Positions 27,084-38,576 of a DNA stretch of 64,000 nt are shown piece by piece (within the stretch, counting starts at the first letter, position 1; the number at the start of each line of letters is the position of its first letter). The DNA comes from Bigelowiella natans CCMP2755 (taxonomy: Eukaryota; Cercozoa; Chlorarachniophyceae). The notes under the pieces were generated by a model. It was not told where the DNA came from. It saw only the letters and a program-made list of their open reading frames with translations, and searched no databases. A program made the position numbers and the translations under genes. The DNA lies in NCBI GenBank assembly GCA_000320545.1, contig ADNK01003331.1, positions 1-64,000 of the forward strand, read 5' to 3'.

Positions 27084-28062
27084 CGATTGTTCTGATGATT
27101 CGATAGAGAGAAGACAATACTTCAAAATTCTTGAGTTTTATCGCATCAGTAAGATGGTCCGTGAACACCTGGAAAATGAACCAAAACAATCAAATCAAGG
27201 CGAGGAGGACCTGAATACGACGCATCAAAAAAAATCGGGAAATTATCTGAAAATAGGAATTTCCTAATGATGGCTGCATTTACAGATAATATATACTTCA
27301 CTATGAGCAATTTCCACCACCTCAGCGTTATGATTGATCAGGACTTTGCAGATTTCCAAATTCCCCAACTGCACCTGACAGATAGTTTCAATCCATTTAG
27401 CTGCATATGAGAACAAGTAATTTTCCATCGTTGAGGAATAGGAACTTATCCATACCGCTCGCTTGAGGGGCTTTCCTTTGAATTTTCCCGACTTTTCGAA
27501 TCCACACACCTGAGAAACGCAGACATCACATAATGAAAAGATGTGTTCCCAACTCTTTCCCAAATGGGCAGATGATCGGTTTGCATAATTTCTACTAGGG
27601 TTCCTAGTTAAAAAAAAATCCATAACAATACGGCTAAGTCCAAATCTTAAATATCCACGCACCAATGCCGTTTGTGAGCTCGCGTCCCTTTCTTTTGGCT
27701 CTTCTGCCGATGGATCTTCAAGTTCGATCTAACCAAACGCAAAAAATGCAGACTTCCTAAATCATTCGGGAGTGTAAGCGAGTTGGTGCGAATACCAGTT
27801 TGGTGATATCCTCTGAGGTGATTTTTTTCTTTTCGATTTTCTGGTCTATATCGCCAGGAATAGGCACACTGATCTCCCGAAAGGACACATACTATCGGAA
27901 AGGTAGAGATAACTCATGACACAGAAGATTAGCGGAAATAGGCATAAATGAATGCCTTCAACTGAATCATTATTCGCGCAGAAATACCTGCAAGAGCTTC
28001 TGGAATAGCTCATGCGGTAGAGTCGGTCCTTTGTTCTTTTTTTTCCCTTTCTTTTTTCCCAT
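23213..28062 (-). CDS. Ankyrin-repeat protein with lysine-rich ends
   Basis: A multi-exon minus-strand gene whose exon set is incomplete. It starts at 28062 with MGKKKGKKKNKGPTLPHELF (donor after the next glutamines). Later exons read YVSFREISVPIPGDID (about 27800-27890), VQLGNLEICKVLINHNAEV (about 27290-27370), VCKYLLDTNERVEKILHAQ (about 26800-26855), GDAKIMQLILDKDLARN (about 26470-26520), KADVNAGRTPLHM (about 26145), EKGHVDVLKTLLHWAKL (about 25830-25880), GKTGCTALGVASET and GMVEAVKTLVVDGG (25420-25590), LNQGLTPVQWA (about 25020) and YRGDYAMTEFLVAHG (about 24870-24915). Together these give about seven ankyrin-like units. A segment with LNCDGCARGW (about 25220) is not ankyrin-like. The C-terminus is an Ala/Glu/Lys coiled coil ending EAAKANKS at the stop (23213-23215). 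Ankyrin repeats bind proteins; the specific role is unknown. Confidence 0.75.
23940..23986. repeat. (GA)n in an ankyrin-gene intron
   Basis: A GA run. Further runs in introns of the same gene are TA at about 26036-26076, GA at 26080-26120, poly-C at about 26305-26321 and GT at about 27047-27080. Confidence 0.95.
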
Positions 28063-28279
28063 TATCAGAAGTAAACAAACCTTATTTTGGCCTGATGGGA
28101 TTTTATAATTATTGGTACATTTACTTCTAGAGAGTAGGTCGCTAAAATGAGGGGCAATCGAAAGAAGATAGGCTGTCTTGAGTCACATGATCGCTGGTTT
28201 CGATAAAATATCATAGTTATTATTCATCTGCTCTACTTGGATTTCAAAAACGCCTTATGCATGCATAGAACGAAACACG

Positions 28280-30180
28280 GATATCCGTATGCATCGATGA
28301 ATTGTTGCAACCTCTGTCTCTTCGATTGGATTTCTTTGCTCGAGGAGGGAGGGGCGATTTGTGTTCAAACCGTTTTAAGCATTATCTAGAGTATTCGCTC
28401 TTGAAACTGATGAGAAAAGGGATCCAAATGCCCACTATTTATGCAGGACGACAATATTTTTTATATGTCGTTCTTAGGTACCCAATCGTTGGTGCGTTTC
28501 TCGGGAGCCACGTGTTAGTGAAAAGACACTTTGGAAATGTAGTTTTTCATCATTGTTTCATTGTTTCCTGTGTGTTTTTTCTTTACCCGGAAAACATCTG
28601 TACATCACATTGTTCTTGTTCTTGTTTCGTACACTGCAAATATCTCGTTACATTTTGGAAATGTAGTTCTTTGTCATTGTTCATTGTTCTTGTTCTTGCA
28701 CAACAACGCCAATCAATGACCAAGTCATGCCATTTTGGCAAACCAGCTAGTTGATTTGCTAGTCACAGTCCTCACTGAAACCAGTTCGAGGCACTGCATT
28801 TTGCACGCTGCAAGTGTCTTGCAACACTTTGGAAATGTAGTTTTTCATCATTGTTTCATTGTTTCATTGTTTCAATGCCGACCTGGCCAAAACGTTCAAT
28901 CAAAAACAATTTTCTGAGCTGTCAACGCATGTTTGTTCCTCAACGGGAAACTTTTTGCATTGTCAGCCCCATGTTCATGTTCGAAGGTGCAGTGCATCGT
29001 GCTCGTCGTCCAATCGATCCAGCGTTCAAAGCACACACGTGACAACTTCACTCGCAGGATCTGTGGCGCACCCCAAGTTCAAATCACAACAGCCAGGCAG
29101 TTGCGTCGTTGCTTTGGGCGGTGTCGCACAGGCCACCCTCCAGCCCTGCGCAGCAACAATGCTGGAATGCTGGAATGGCAGTCCAGCACTGGGCACGCAC
29201 CTTGGGAACAATGAGGACAATGATGAAAAACTGCATTTCCAAAGTGTTGGGTTCACCTTCACATCGTGTTTCACAGCAGCCAGCGACCGTTGCATCATGG
29301 CGCTGCTCGGTGTGGCTTTCACGTTCAACGTGCTTTCCAGTTTTGGCACCGCTAGACCGTCAGCGAGCGAGCCAATTTTGACAGCTGCACAGGAAGCAAT
29401 GTGAGGAAACTCCGGACAGAGAAGTGCCGCCCATCCATGCCAGCACGCGAGCCTTGGCGCGCGCCATGATGGACACAGCAACACACTGCGTGCATGTCTG
29501 TCATCGCCCTGCTCTTTGTGCATCGTTTTTTGGTGCTTGCATTGGGAAGGTGTGGATCATTGCAGGAGGCACTCACGTCAAGACGCACGATGGCCAGGTC
29601 GTGGTGTCAGATGGTCAGGTTCACGTTCTCCAGTTCTCACGCGGACACGCTAGCTGGCCATGTGGTCAGTTTGCGACCACCAAGTGCATGTGAGCGCGCA
29701 TGCTCATGCACAAGTGCAAATGGTGGTGCACGTTGTGCTTCATCACGTCTCACATTTTCATGTGAGCATGCTCATGCAGGTTCAGGCTGTCGTCACTGCA
29801 GCTTGGCTGGTCACATGGGGGCATGCAACGTGAGTTGCATGCCCAGAAACGTGGTCACAGGAGGGGGCGTGTGCAGCTGGAAACAATGATCTCGGTCAAC
29901 TCCCAAACCGTGGATGTTTCCAGGAGCACCCTCGGCACTTTGCTTGCGACAAGTGGTCGGCCTGCGTGTCACAATGTCATGGGGAAAAATGGCCTGCACT
30001 TTTCCCAATGTTTCAGGCAACTGCGACTGCGCAGCATGTTGCTGCTGGGGATGCTGTGTGCCCAGCACGTGACGTGCATTGGCGCGCAACCAGCTGGTTC
30101 AGCATGCTCCAAACGACCCGCAAGCACGCGGTGAGCTTTCCCCACTGCAAGGGGAAGTAGCAGATGCTCTCTTACACAAC
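28280..30180. mobile_element. Intronless island of foreign texture (A)
   Basis: The block is richer in CpG and in CATG/GCATGC words than its surroundings, has no microsatellites, and has overlapping open frames on both strands (for example plus 28859-29404 and minus 29026-29523), which makes any single frame doubtful. A diverged element, GGAAATGTAGTTTTTCATCA followed by TTGTTTCATTG, recurs at about 28526, 28658 and 28830. No known protein motif was recognised. Origin as decayed mobile or viral DNA is an inference from texture and from the virus-like gene next to it. Confidence 0.45.
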
Positions 30181-30294
30181 GGTACAATTATTGAACATTG
30201 TTACTCTGGTTTGGAAATACAATCATAATAGAGTTATGATGATTGTGTCTGTTTTGTTCTAGTTGCATGCCGATGGAAAAGTGTGCTTCGGTGT

Positions 30295-30492
30295 TCAAGC
30301 ATAGTCATCTACAACTTCGCTCATTAGACAAATGTGGACTTCCATGAGTTTATCTCTTAGTTTGCGATAGAATTCAGGATTCAGTTCGGCTTTTGGTTCA
30401 TCTATTACGAGGACGATTTCACCAAGTTTATGGTCAATGTCACAGATTTTATCTGCTGTGCTACTTTTATTTACTTGATTAATATTACTCAT
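30295..30492 (-). CDS. Small acidic protein in the virus-like segment
   Basis: An intronless 65-residue frame with Met start and stop, in the AT-rich segment beside the larger virus-like gene and on the same strand. It begins MSNINQVNKSS and is rich in Asp/Glu/Lys; no family was recognised. The low-GC codon use matches the neighbouring frame and differs from the flanking blocks. Confidence 0.45.
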   Translation of the reverse strand: MSNINQVNKSSTADKICDIDHKLGEIVLVIDEPKAELNPEFYRKLRDKLMEVHICLMSEVVDDYA

Positions 30493-30598
30493 ATTAATCT
30501 TATGGTGAGATAATTCTTTAAATAGAAATCATAGCTGGATGTTTTGTAAAAGTGGAATCCTTTTGCTAATAGTATATGTTGTTAAGTATGTATGTTGT

Positions 30599-30710
30599 GG
30601 CAGTCGCATATATGTTAGCATATCGCTTCGTAATAGCAGTCGCATATAGCACCGCACATCGCTTCGTAATAGCAGTCGCATGTGTATTAGCACGGCATAT
30701 CGTTTGTTTC
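30599..30710. repeat. Three direct copies of a 36-base unit
   Basis: Units starting CAGTCGCATA and containing ATCGCTTCGTAATAG begin at about 30601, 30637 and 30673. A related copy in the same orientation (CAGTCGCATAACATAGTCGC) lies at about 31678, on the other side of the virus-like gene, so the repeat brackets it. Confidence 0.75.
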
Positions 30711-30737
30711 ATAGGTAGGAACACATATTTGCATGTT

Positions 30738-31397
30738 CTACTTTGTTGATGGTGTGTGTTGTTGTCTTGTTTTCAAACATTTCTTGGTCCTTTGATGTCT
30801 TCGTAAATGCTTTTTGGTTATGGCACAATTACAGAACTCACAATTTGCCTTTTGTTTAATTTCTTCTAACATTTTTTCTTTGTTTGCTTCTCTATGTTTT
30901 TTGTTGTGTTGTGTTAGTGTGTGTTGTTGTCTTTTTTTCAGACATTTCTTGGTTCTTTGATGTCTTCGTAAATGCTTTTTGGTTACAGCACAATTACAGA
31001 ACTCACAATCTACCTTTTGTTTCATTTCTTCTAACATTTTTTCTTTGTTTGCTTCTCTATATTTTTTGTTGTGTTGTTTTATTTTTTCTTTGTTCGCTTC
31101 TCTGTATTCTTTCTTTTGTTGATTTATTTTTTCTTTATTTGCTTCTCTGTAGTTTTTGCTGTATTGTTTCATTTTTTCTTTGTTCTTTATTCTATATATT
31201 TTGGTCGCTATTCTTATTTCTTCTTTTAACAATTTGTATAACTTTCTTCTATCATTTTTAATTTTTTCCTCCAAAGCACAACCTTTTTCCATACTGATAT
31301 ACTCCTCTTTCAAACTATTTCTCATTTTAGCGACATCAAGTTGTATTATTTTTATGTTTTTTCTTATTTTTAATAATTCATTTTTTAACTCTTCCAT
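30738..31397 (-). CDS. Giant-virus-like repeat protein with zinc-finger-like motifs
   Basis: An intronless 219-residue frame. It has a coiled-coil N-terminus, then repeats of the form YREANKEKI (about five copies), and two copies of a Cys/His motif of the form CEFCNCAVTKKHLRRH followed by QRTKKC. Repeats of this NKEKI type joined to short C/H motifs are common in nucleocytoplasmic large DNA viruses of algae and protists. The two C/H blocks are near-identical, about 65 residues apart, showing an internal duplication. Strong AT bias and lack of introns contrast with the host genes. It is probably an integrated viral or virus-satellite fragment; expression is unknown. Confidence 0.7.
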   Translation of the reverse strand: MEELKNELLKIRKNIKIIQLDVAKMRNSLKEEYISMEKGCALEEKIKNDRRKLYKLLKEEIRIATKIYRIKNKEKMKQYSKNYREANKEKINQQKKEYREANKEKIKQHNKKYREANKEKMLEEMKQKVDCEFCNCAVTKKHLRRHQRTKKCLKKRQQHTLTQHNKKHREANKEKMLEEIKQKANCEFCNCAITKKHLRRHQRTKKCLKTRQQHTPSTK

Positions 31398-31539
31398 TTA
31401 ATGTTATAATATTCAATTCTTTATATCGTTTTCCTCTTCATTTTAATTTCAACCCCACTCAAATTAGTGCTTTCTTTTACCTCCTTCATTTTATAATTAA
31501 TGAGGGCTTCTGGGGCTTTTCAAAAACCAAACTTTTTAA

Positions 31540-31541
31540 TA

Positions 31542-31576
<35 letters not shown>
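31540..31576. repeat. (TA)n at the edge of the virus-like segment
   Basis: A TA run within AT-rich DNA between the virus-like gene and the next palindrome-rich block. Confidence 0.9.
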
Positions 31577-31581
<5 letters not shown>

Positions 31582-31679
31582 TACTTACATACTTTAATAT
31601 ATAGAACCCCCGCCCTTGAAAAACACCCCCTGGGAAACATAAGTACAATAATGTAATATGATACAGCATAATAATACAG

Positions 31680-32480
31680 TCGCATAACATAGTCGCATCG
31701 CTTTGCGAGGTGTGCTTAGCACACACACTGCCATTGGCAGTTATAACAATCATCATTATTATTACTTACACATCACACACGTCAGACACAGCACACGTGA
31801 TCTGGACTAGCAGATGATGTGCACAATCTGGACAATGTGTGCAACGTGTGCGCATGTGTCTGTTGTTCAGCGCGCGCGCACTGTTCCAGTGTTGCTGCGG
31901 TGCTCCAATTGTGCCAGTGTGGTCCTGTCGGTCCAGTTAGCCAGACTTGTGGACCATGTCGCATGCGCACGTCGCTAGCTGGACAAGTGCAGGACGTGCG
32001 AGCACGTGTGGGCCCCTGGCGGGCTAGCGGGGCACACGTGTGCGTGATGCCTTGATTTGGTTTCACAATCAAGACCAGAGACATGTGATTTTGCATGACA
32101 CCAAGTGCAGATGTGTGATGCATGCTAGCATGCGTGACTGCGTGACACCCACACACAAGTGTGCATGCACAAATTCGAGATTTGTCGATATTTTTCTTCT
32201 GTGCATGTTCTGCTAGCTAGCTAGTCTAGCTAGCTAGATGTGTACAGGCATAGATGCGGCACGTGCGCACTGGCGAACTGCACAGAGTCAGCATCAACGG
32301 ATGCTGCATCTGTCATGTCTACATGTCGCATTGTCATCTAGATCATCGTCATGCATGGCTGGAATTTGAAACGAATGCACATCATTTGCGAAATTTCAGT
32401 GGTGACTGTTAGCATTTTGAACGTATCATTTGCCACGTAAGCTACTTCATTAATTCTTTCGAGAGACATTTTTAGTTGCT
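31680..32480. mobile_element. Palindrome-rich island (B)
   Basis: It contains dense CACGTG, GCATGC and CTAGCTAG words, including nested CTAGC palindromes at about 32213-32237. There are no microsatellites and no recognisable gene. It has the same texture as island A, with the AT-rich virus-like segment between the two, so 28.3-32.5 kb may be one composite insertion (inference). Confidence 0.45.
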
Positions 32481-32547
32481 AGCATGTGCGACATGGAGTA
32501 TTTTGTGAAAGTTTTTGGCTAATGTCATTCGCATATTTGTCAATTCA

Positions 32548-35392
32548 TCATGGCATTGAGGCTGTAACTTCGATCTCAATTTTCATTTCAGGGGCGACAA
32601 GCTGGGACACAACAGTGGTGTTTGCGGGTAAGGCGTTTTTCATCCATTTTCCGACTACAGGGGCAATTGCTTTGAAGGAATCTACGATGCAATGTATCAA
32701 ATATGTATTAAAGTACGACGACAGCATAGAGTCTATTCCAACTCCCATCTTCCAACCTATCGTTCTCAATCTCCCCCCCCCACCCTTCTTTTCTCTGGAC
32801 TTCTTCCTTTGATCCAATTAACTGTGCACGCGTGTCTCATGTGAAGTTTTATGCGCATATATGAGCTGCTATGAATAGAGTGCAAGTGGTGCTAAGAAAA
32901 ATCTTGATGATTCAAAATGTATGTTTAAGTCCAGTTGCTGATAACCGATGCTTGCCAGGTGGACACGAATACGAAAGACACGATCAATATGTGAACCAGC
33001 TTTGACCAAGGCTTCTGCTATGTTGAAGAAGCACTGTTCGGCCTATCGCGCAATCATCAATTGAAAGGTAAAATTGTTAGTCAATAGTGACAATGCGATA
33101 GTCGTGTGATTTGCCCTTCCAACATTATAACCTGTACAACGGCGCTGGGGTCTATGCTCATTCGGCTGTAATCATAACCTGTTGTTCCAGACACGTGCAC
33201 TTGCTTGCCTACGACCTACCACCAGTCAATCGAATCAACAGATAGTTTTTGTGTTTTTAGTTCGTCATCATAAACAAAATCACAACATCACTAAACCATC
33301 ATAATCAATGTTATCATCCTCAATCTTTCCTGGTAGAAGAACCGAATGGTGATGACCTACCACTGCACGGCTATAGCTTGCAAGGGATTCAAACGTGGAT
33401 CCTGATGATACTCGGGCAAAACCGTCGACTGTATGGCCTTTCTTCACCTTGTATCCCAAACCAGCTGCCCCTCCATTTTTTTTTTTCCCCTCTTCCGATG
33501 AAGTAGCAGTTGCTATCGCCTCTCCAACAAAAAATACAGCTCTTCTATTATTCATAATCTTGCCCTTCCCCTCATTTTCCTTCTTTTCCGATATTTTCTC
33601 AAAAGCAATCCGCAGCTTTGCCACCTCTGGGTCCGAAAGACTTCCAGCCCAACGCATGGTGATGGGGTGCTTTAGAATCTATTAACCGCAGAAATATAAT
33701 GTTAAGTTTACAGAAATTGGCGTAGAAAATGGTGGACCTCTCTCTTTGACCGAAAGTTTGTTTTCTGAACTATCTTCTATTTGTAGACACCTTGTCGAAT
33801 GTTGAGTTGAGCTCTTTAGCCGTATAGCTTTCCGGTAAATGAAGCTGTTCTTCCCACACAACACGTGAGACACAAAGACCAGCCTGCTCAAGGAGCGTTG
33901 CGCATCTAACGAAAATTGGAACAAAATAGGAAGACAGAAAGCATAATTAGTTGAAAGACAGGTCTACTAGACTATTAATAAGGTATATTTCGGATGACGT
34001 ATTTTTAGACTATGAGGCTACTACAAAACACTTGCAACACGCACTCATATCTTTCGAAAAGGGTAATACTTCTGTGTGTCTCCTGTCACTTCATTTGGAT
34101 ACTTCTGGGAGAAGTTACAGACCTGTGAGGAAGAGGATATGAGGCAAAACGAACAAAGGCTTAGAAAAATGAAATAATTAAAAAAATCGATCCACTCTTC
34201 CATTATTGACTGTCGTATCTCACAATATAAACTTCGCCACACAACAAGCTATTTCCAGTAATGCCATATGATTGATTCAATCGCACTTTGATACCACCTC
34301 TGCAGCCAAATTAATACAGTACGATCTTATGTCAAATTCCTTTCCGAACCCTAATTGTCGCACGCAATGGCCTCAGAAGACGCGAGTTTGATACAGTACA
34401 TGGATGCTGAATGCATGCCATAAGTAAGGATACCAAAACTATAGAAATCGCTATGTTCTATCAAATTATATCATTAGCTTCTGTGTATGATTCACAAGTT
34501 GAATCCGTCTCTACGTATTGGATAGACAACAAACCTGAAATGCAGAGTTTCCCTCCTGGGTTGAGGAAATCAGCCCATTGACGAATAGCTTTAGCAGGGT
34601 CTATCAAGTATACCTGCCATAAAGTTAAATACAGAATATTCCTTATGGTGCTATGTTTGACTGTGAGTGTCATCGTCTTGGCATCACAGATCTGCTACAA
34701 CGTTGTGCAAATTCCTTGCACGTGCATATTTCATTCTGCCACCAGCGCTGAAACGCAGAGTATTCGGTCAAACTTTGTCGGCATCCCTTTTTTCTCGAGA
34801 AAATCGGCAGTGAGAGACGAAACATCACAGACCTCAAACCTGAATGTACACAAGTTGCTTATCACGAGATGATTACTGCTATAGAAGGTTTTGGTCTCGT
34901 GTTGCTCTCTTTGTCATGTCCCCTCAGGGACTAAGGATTATTCTATCGGATATTACTGTGCGGTGGTAATTCCTTCCTCACGGGTCGCTTTACGGACTGA
35001 TTTGATCATTTTTGGAGAGAGGTCTAACCCGTACACTTTCTTGCATAGTTTCGCTGCCCTACGCGCAGCCATCCCCGTTCCACACATGAGATCGAGGACC
35101 GTATGTTCAGCTTCGATGCTTGAATTCGATATCTATGCACAAGAATGAAGCAATAACTTTTACCTTCAAATGAAACGCATTTGTCTTATTTTGCTTCCAA
35201 TTATTTTTCCTTCCAAGCGACAGCTGTAAAGAAGTCACTTTTTCCTCTCAGTTATTTACTAACCAGTATGTCCGCGTGGGCCTTATGGAACTCCGACCAT
35301 CTATCAGTCGTGTCATACGCTTCCGCACGGTGATCGAATACTTTCTGAACGCGTGTGGTGTATTCCTTCTCATCAGTTTTGGTAGTGGCCAT
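32548..35392 (-). CDS. SAM-dependent methyltransferase fused to a RidA/YjgF-like domain
   Basis: The N-terminal half is a class I methyltransferase: exon 35392-35264 (start MATTKTDEKEY, then YDTTDRWSEFHKAHADIL), exon 35132-34957 with SAM motif I VLDLMCGTGMAARRAAKLC and VYGLDLSPKMI, exon 34839-34743 (FDRILCVSAL), and an exon from 34613 (LIDPAKAIRQWADFLNPGGK). Exons near 34135-34050 and 33907-33795 (LLEQAGLCVSRVVWEE) follow. Exon 33678-33357 carries the end of the methyltransferase (NNRRAVFFVGEA) and, in the same open frame, the start of a RidA domain (SSGSTFESLASYSRAV). Exons 33208-33132 (VHVSGTTGYD), 33042-32946 (QCFFNIAEALVKAGSHIDRV) and 32681-32548 (PANTTVVSQLVAPEMKIEIE) complete it. RidA proteins are trimeric enamine/imine deaminases, but the Arg of the usual PAR motif is replaced here (PANTT), so deaminase activity is doubtful. 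The methyl acceptor is unknown. The exon between 34515 and 33907 is the weakest part. Confidence 0.85.
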
Positions 35393-35750
35393 TGCGAATG
35401 AGGAGCGGTCAAGCTGTGACGTTCGAGGTGACGTGGACCTTGTGCACTGTGCACTACTTCAAGTACCTGTTAATAAAAGCTCTTTCTAACCGAAACCCGG
35501 TAATAAATGTGAGTGGAAGATAATTCAAGTCGTTTTCACCATGCGACATTTAATATGGAGCACTTTAGTTTAAAAATAGTTGATACGATATTTCATCGAT
35601 CAAAGGCAAATGCCGACCGATTTGTATCGACGACATGATTTAGGATGGCGACGACGACTAAAACGACCGTACGGATAGAACAACCGACTGCAATGAAGCT
35701 GATAGGGTGACGTGCCTCTTCTTTCCATTGCATCACAGGAGGAGGACTGC
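35393..35750. other. Short spacer upstream of the methyltransferase-RidA gene
   Basis: AT-rich unique sequence with no recognised element. It presumably holds the promoter of the minus-strand gene starting at 35392. Confidence 0.4.
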
Positions 35751-35759
35751 GGTATCTTG

Positions 35760-36290
35760 AATCAGATTATACTGGAACTGAAAGAAGTACAATGAATAAG
35801 TTTGATGATGATGATGATTATTGTGTGGTATTCCTTTTAGGCCAATCACATCATGCTTCTCCTCGCAGTCGTATTCACGCAGACATGCTTGTTTATTTGG
35901 TGATTTCTAAATCAATCTGCGATCATCCGTTTGACGGATCTATTTACGAGCCTCACTTATTCGGTATCTCCCCCCCCCTCACCTCCTCCATGCTTCCCCT
36001 TTGGCGATAGCTCCATGCTATCACCAAAATTGGGGCTGTCTTTCTTCGGGTCAAACTTCGTGCTCTCGATCGTCGGTATTTGGATGTTAGAGTCTCGGAG
36101 ACCGCGCCCTGCTATTCTAGTAAATGATGCACATTATGCACTATGTGTTCACCATGATATAACAAGCATAAGGGTTGGAAATAACAACTTCTTCAAATTA
36201 ATCCTGAATACCTCAGTATCTCGCAGTCCTGCTTTTCACAATAATCAACGATGCGACGTCCTTGAGTTTCTTCGGTGTCTTACTATGTAA
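35760..36290 (-). CDS. Unrecognised minus-strand exons
   Basis: Short splice-flanked frames read DSNIQIPTIESTKFDPKKDS (about 36020-36100), KTPKKLKDVASLI (about 36245-36285) and YDCEEKHDVIGLK (about 35840-35880). They look like exons of a small gene, but frames, order and ends are not settled and no family is recognised. One alternative frame over 36000-36110 is also open. Confidence 0.3.
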
Positions 36291-36299
36291 TTTACCATA

Positions 36300-37795
36300 G
36301 CTTCGATTTCAAACTACATGCCCTTAACCAACTTTGAATTTTGCGTTAAACGTAATAATTTTTTATGTGTTAGATGATGATGGGTTTGCTGGAATGGTCT
36401 CATTAGGGTATTGCTATATTTTGCCTATTTTGATTCGTTTTATGATCGCTGCATTACTTCTCTGCCCTCTGTTTTCTTTCACCCGCTTCTTCATCGAGAA
36501 AAGTTCATGTCTGTTATCCTTATTTGTGAAGGTATTATCATCATCATTATTGTTAATATTATTATCATTAAAATTGCTGTTTCTTATTTTTCATGCTCTA
36601 AAATCTTTTCGTCTGTAGAGATTCCAGCACGTATTAGCTGAAACCATTTGATATTGTCAAACAAACTGCGTATGAAAGTTAGCCTTTTTTCACAGCCTCT
36701 ACTTTCGGTCATTCTCTACCAGGAAATATCGAAACGGGGGGGGACGCTAAGTAAGAAAATCAGAATGCCTGTGTCTGAGACTAGTAACATTTTTTTGCTA
36801 AATACTACTTCACACGTAGACATCAAGGGATTTCATAAAGCTATGCGAAGGTGACAATAATTTGTCAACAGCCCAATGTTTCGATCCTCAATCAAGCAAA
36901 TAGATTCTGGAAATGGAAGATAAGATATACAGAGATGTATACGATAAAAGAACGGCATGACTCAGATTGCGGAAGGTGTTACTCTGACTAATGTACAGCT
37001 GGCTATATGCACAAAACGGTGCCATTGTAGAAAAATGGCGCCTGCAAACCTATGCAAATGGCAACCACCCCAGCAGTTATAAAAGCGGAGAGCATATCAA
37101 GTATACAGCATGCGATTACTGTACATATATTGAAGACGCGACAGTGAATCGAAATGTGCGTGTATGCCGTCATGTCATGTTGCATGCGTTTCATTGCAGA
37201 TTCCTATGCACTTCACATGCCATGCACGTGGCTTAAATTTGAGTTACAAGCGTAAAATAGTCATCAACAAGTGACACAGCTGACATAGCAATAGAGAGCC
37301 ATGCTAGCATGATTTACAACATGAGCACACATGGAATTACTAGATTGCTAGATTGGTTTGGCGTGTAAACATCGCAATGCATCTAGTCATGTTCGTTTAT
37401 CGACATGTAATATAATGGAGCCTTCCAGTCTTGAACATCGCATGCTACATCAAATAATAAAATTAATGTAGACATGGTGCTTTAGTATCTGTACTTTATG
37501 AACGAAGCTAACCCCAACAGAAGTCCTTCCAAAACCGAACGATGCGTTTTTGAGCTGGAATGGGATAATTTTTCTCTCCGATTGGATCGCAATGCCATAT
37601 TTCTAGGGGTATAACCTAATCATTGGAACATAGCGAGAGAGATCATTAACGAAGACATAAGCAAGATCTTCGGTCCTAATGGAATGGCATCGTGCAGTGA
37701 ATGATTCTAGAAGCTGATATCGTTTCAGGAGTTTTGCTATGTCTTCTAACGTGAAAGAACAACTCAGAAGTATATCATTGGCACGAGCAAACGTA

Positions 37796-37848
<53 letters not shown>

Positions 37849-37882
37849 TCAAGATTAGGTTGTTTGAGTGGGCGGGAAGAAC
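36300..37882. other. Spacer with a small palindrome-rich patch
   Basis: The first 600 bases are AT-rich with ATT/ATC runs. About 37000-37450 shows GCATGC and GCTAGCATG words like the islands but is too short to call as an element. A (CT)n run lies at about 37800-37839. The last exon of the phosphoesterase gene probably falls within the final few hundred bases but could not be fixed. Confidence 0.4.
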
Positions 37883-38168
37883 CTTGCTCGTTATCATGCC
37901 TCGTTGTCGTTCTAGAGGCTTTCCTAGCGGATGATGCACATATCTGCGTTGATGCCATTACACCAAACAAAAGATTGAATGAGAATCAAGTATTCCTCAT
38001 TACTCTAAACAAAAGATTGGATGAGTATCAAATATTCCTTTAACTCCTCCCCAACTACGTTTTCTCTCCTCTTTGTGTGTCGTCGCCAGCATGGACCTTA
38101 TTCCATCCAAGACTATATCTTTGGGTCTATGAGAATGGCCGAATACGTGAACATGCCTAATCGTTGTC

Positions 38169-38199
<31 letters not shown>

Positions 38200-38545
38200 C
38201 TTCTTCTCTAATATTCTTTGTTGTTTTTTCTGGTCGACTGGAGCTTCCAGTTATAGAGTTGCTAAATCCTATGCCTCTCTTGGACTCACTACTCTCCCTA
38301 TTCCCCGCCTTTTTCCCATCTGACAAGGCACTCTTTAATCGCCGTATTTGGTCATCGAGACTCGTGCTTCCTGCGACTTTAGCAAAGCTGTATTTTAAAG
38401 ATAGGAAAGTGAGAGAGGTGTCATCGCATACCCATCAACGAGTGTTTTTTTCCTTGTTTGTATTATACAGAGGATCTAGCAGTAGTAGCAATTGTGTAGC
38501 AGTAGATGCAGCAGTAGATACAGCAGCAGCAGCAGCGCTACTCTG

Positions 38546-38576
<31 letters not shown>

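Noticed and set aside
29026-29523. 165-residue minus-strand frame in island A
   Set aside because: Overlaps an equally long plus frame, has no recognised motif, and open frames on both strands are expected at this composition.
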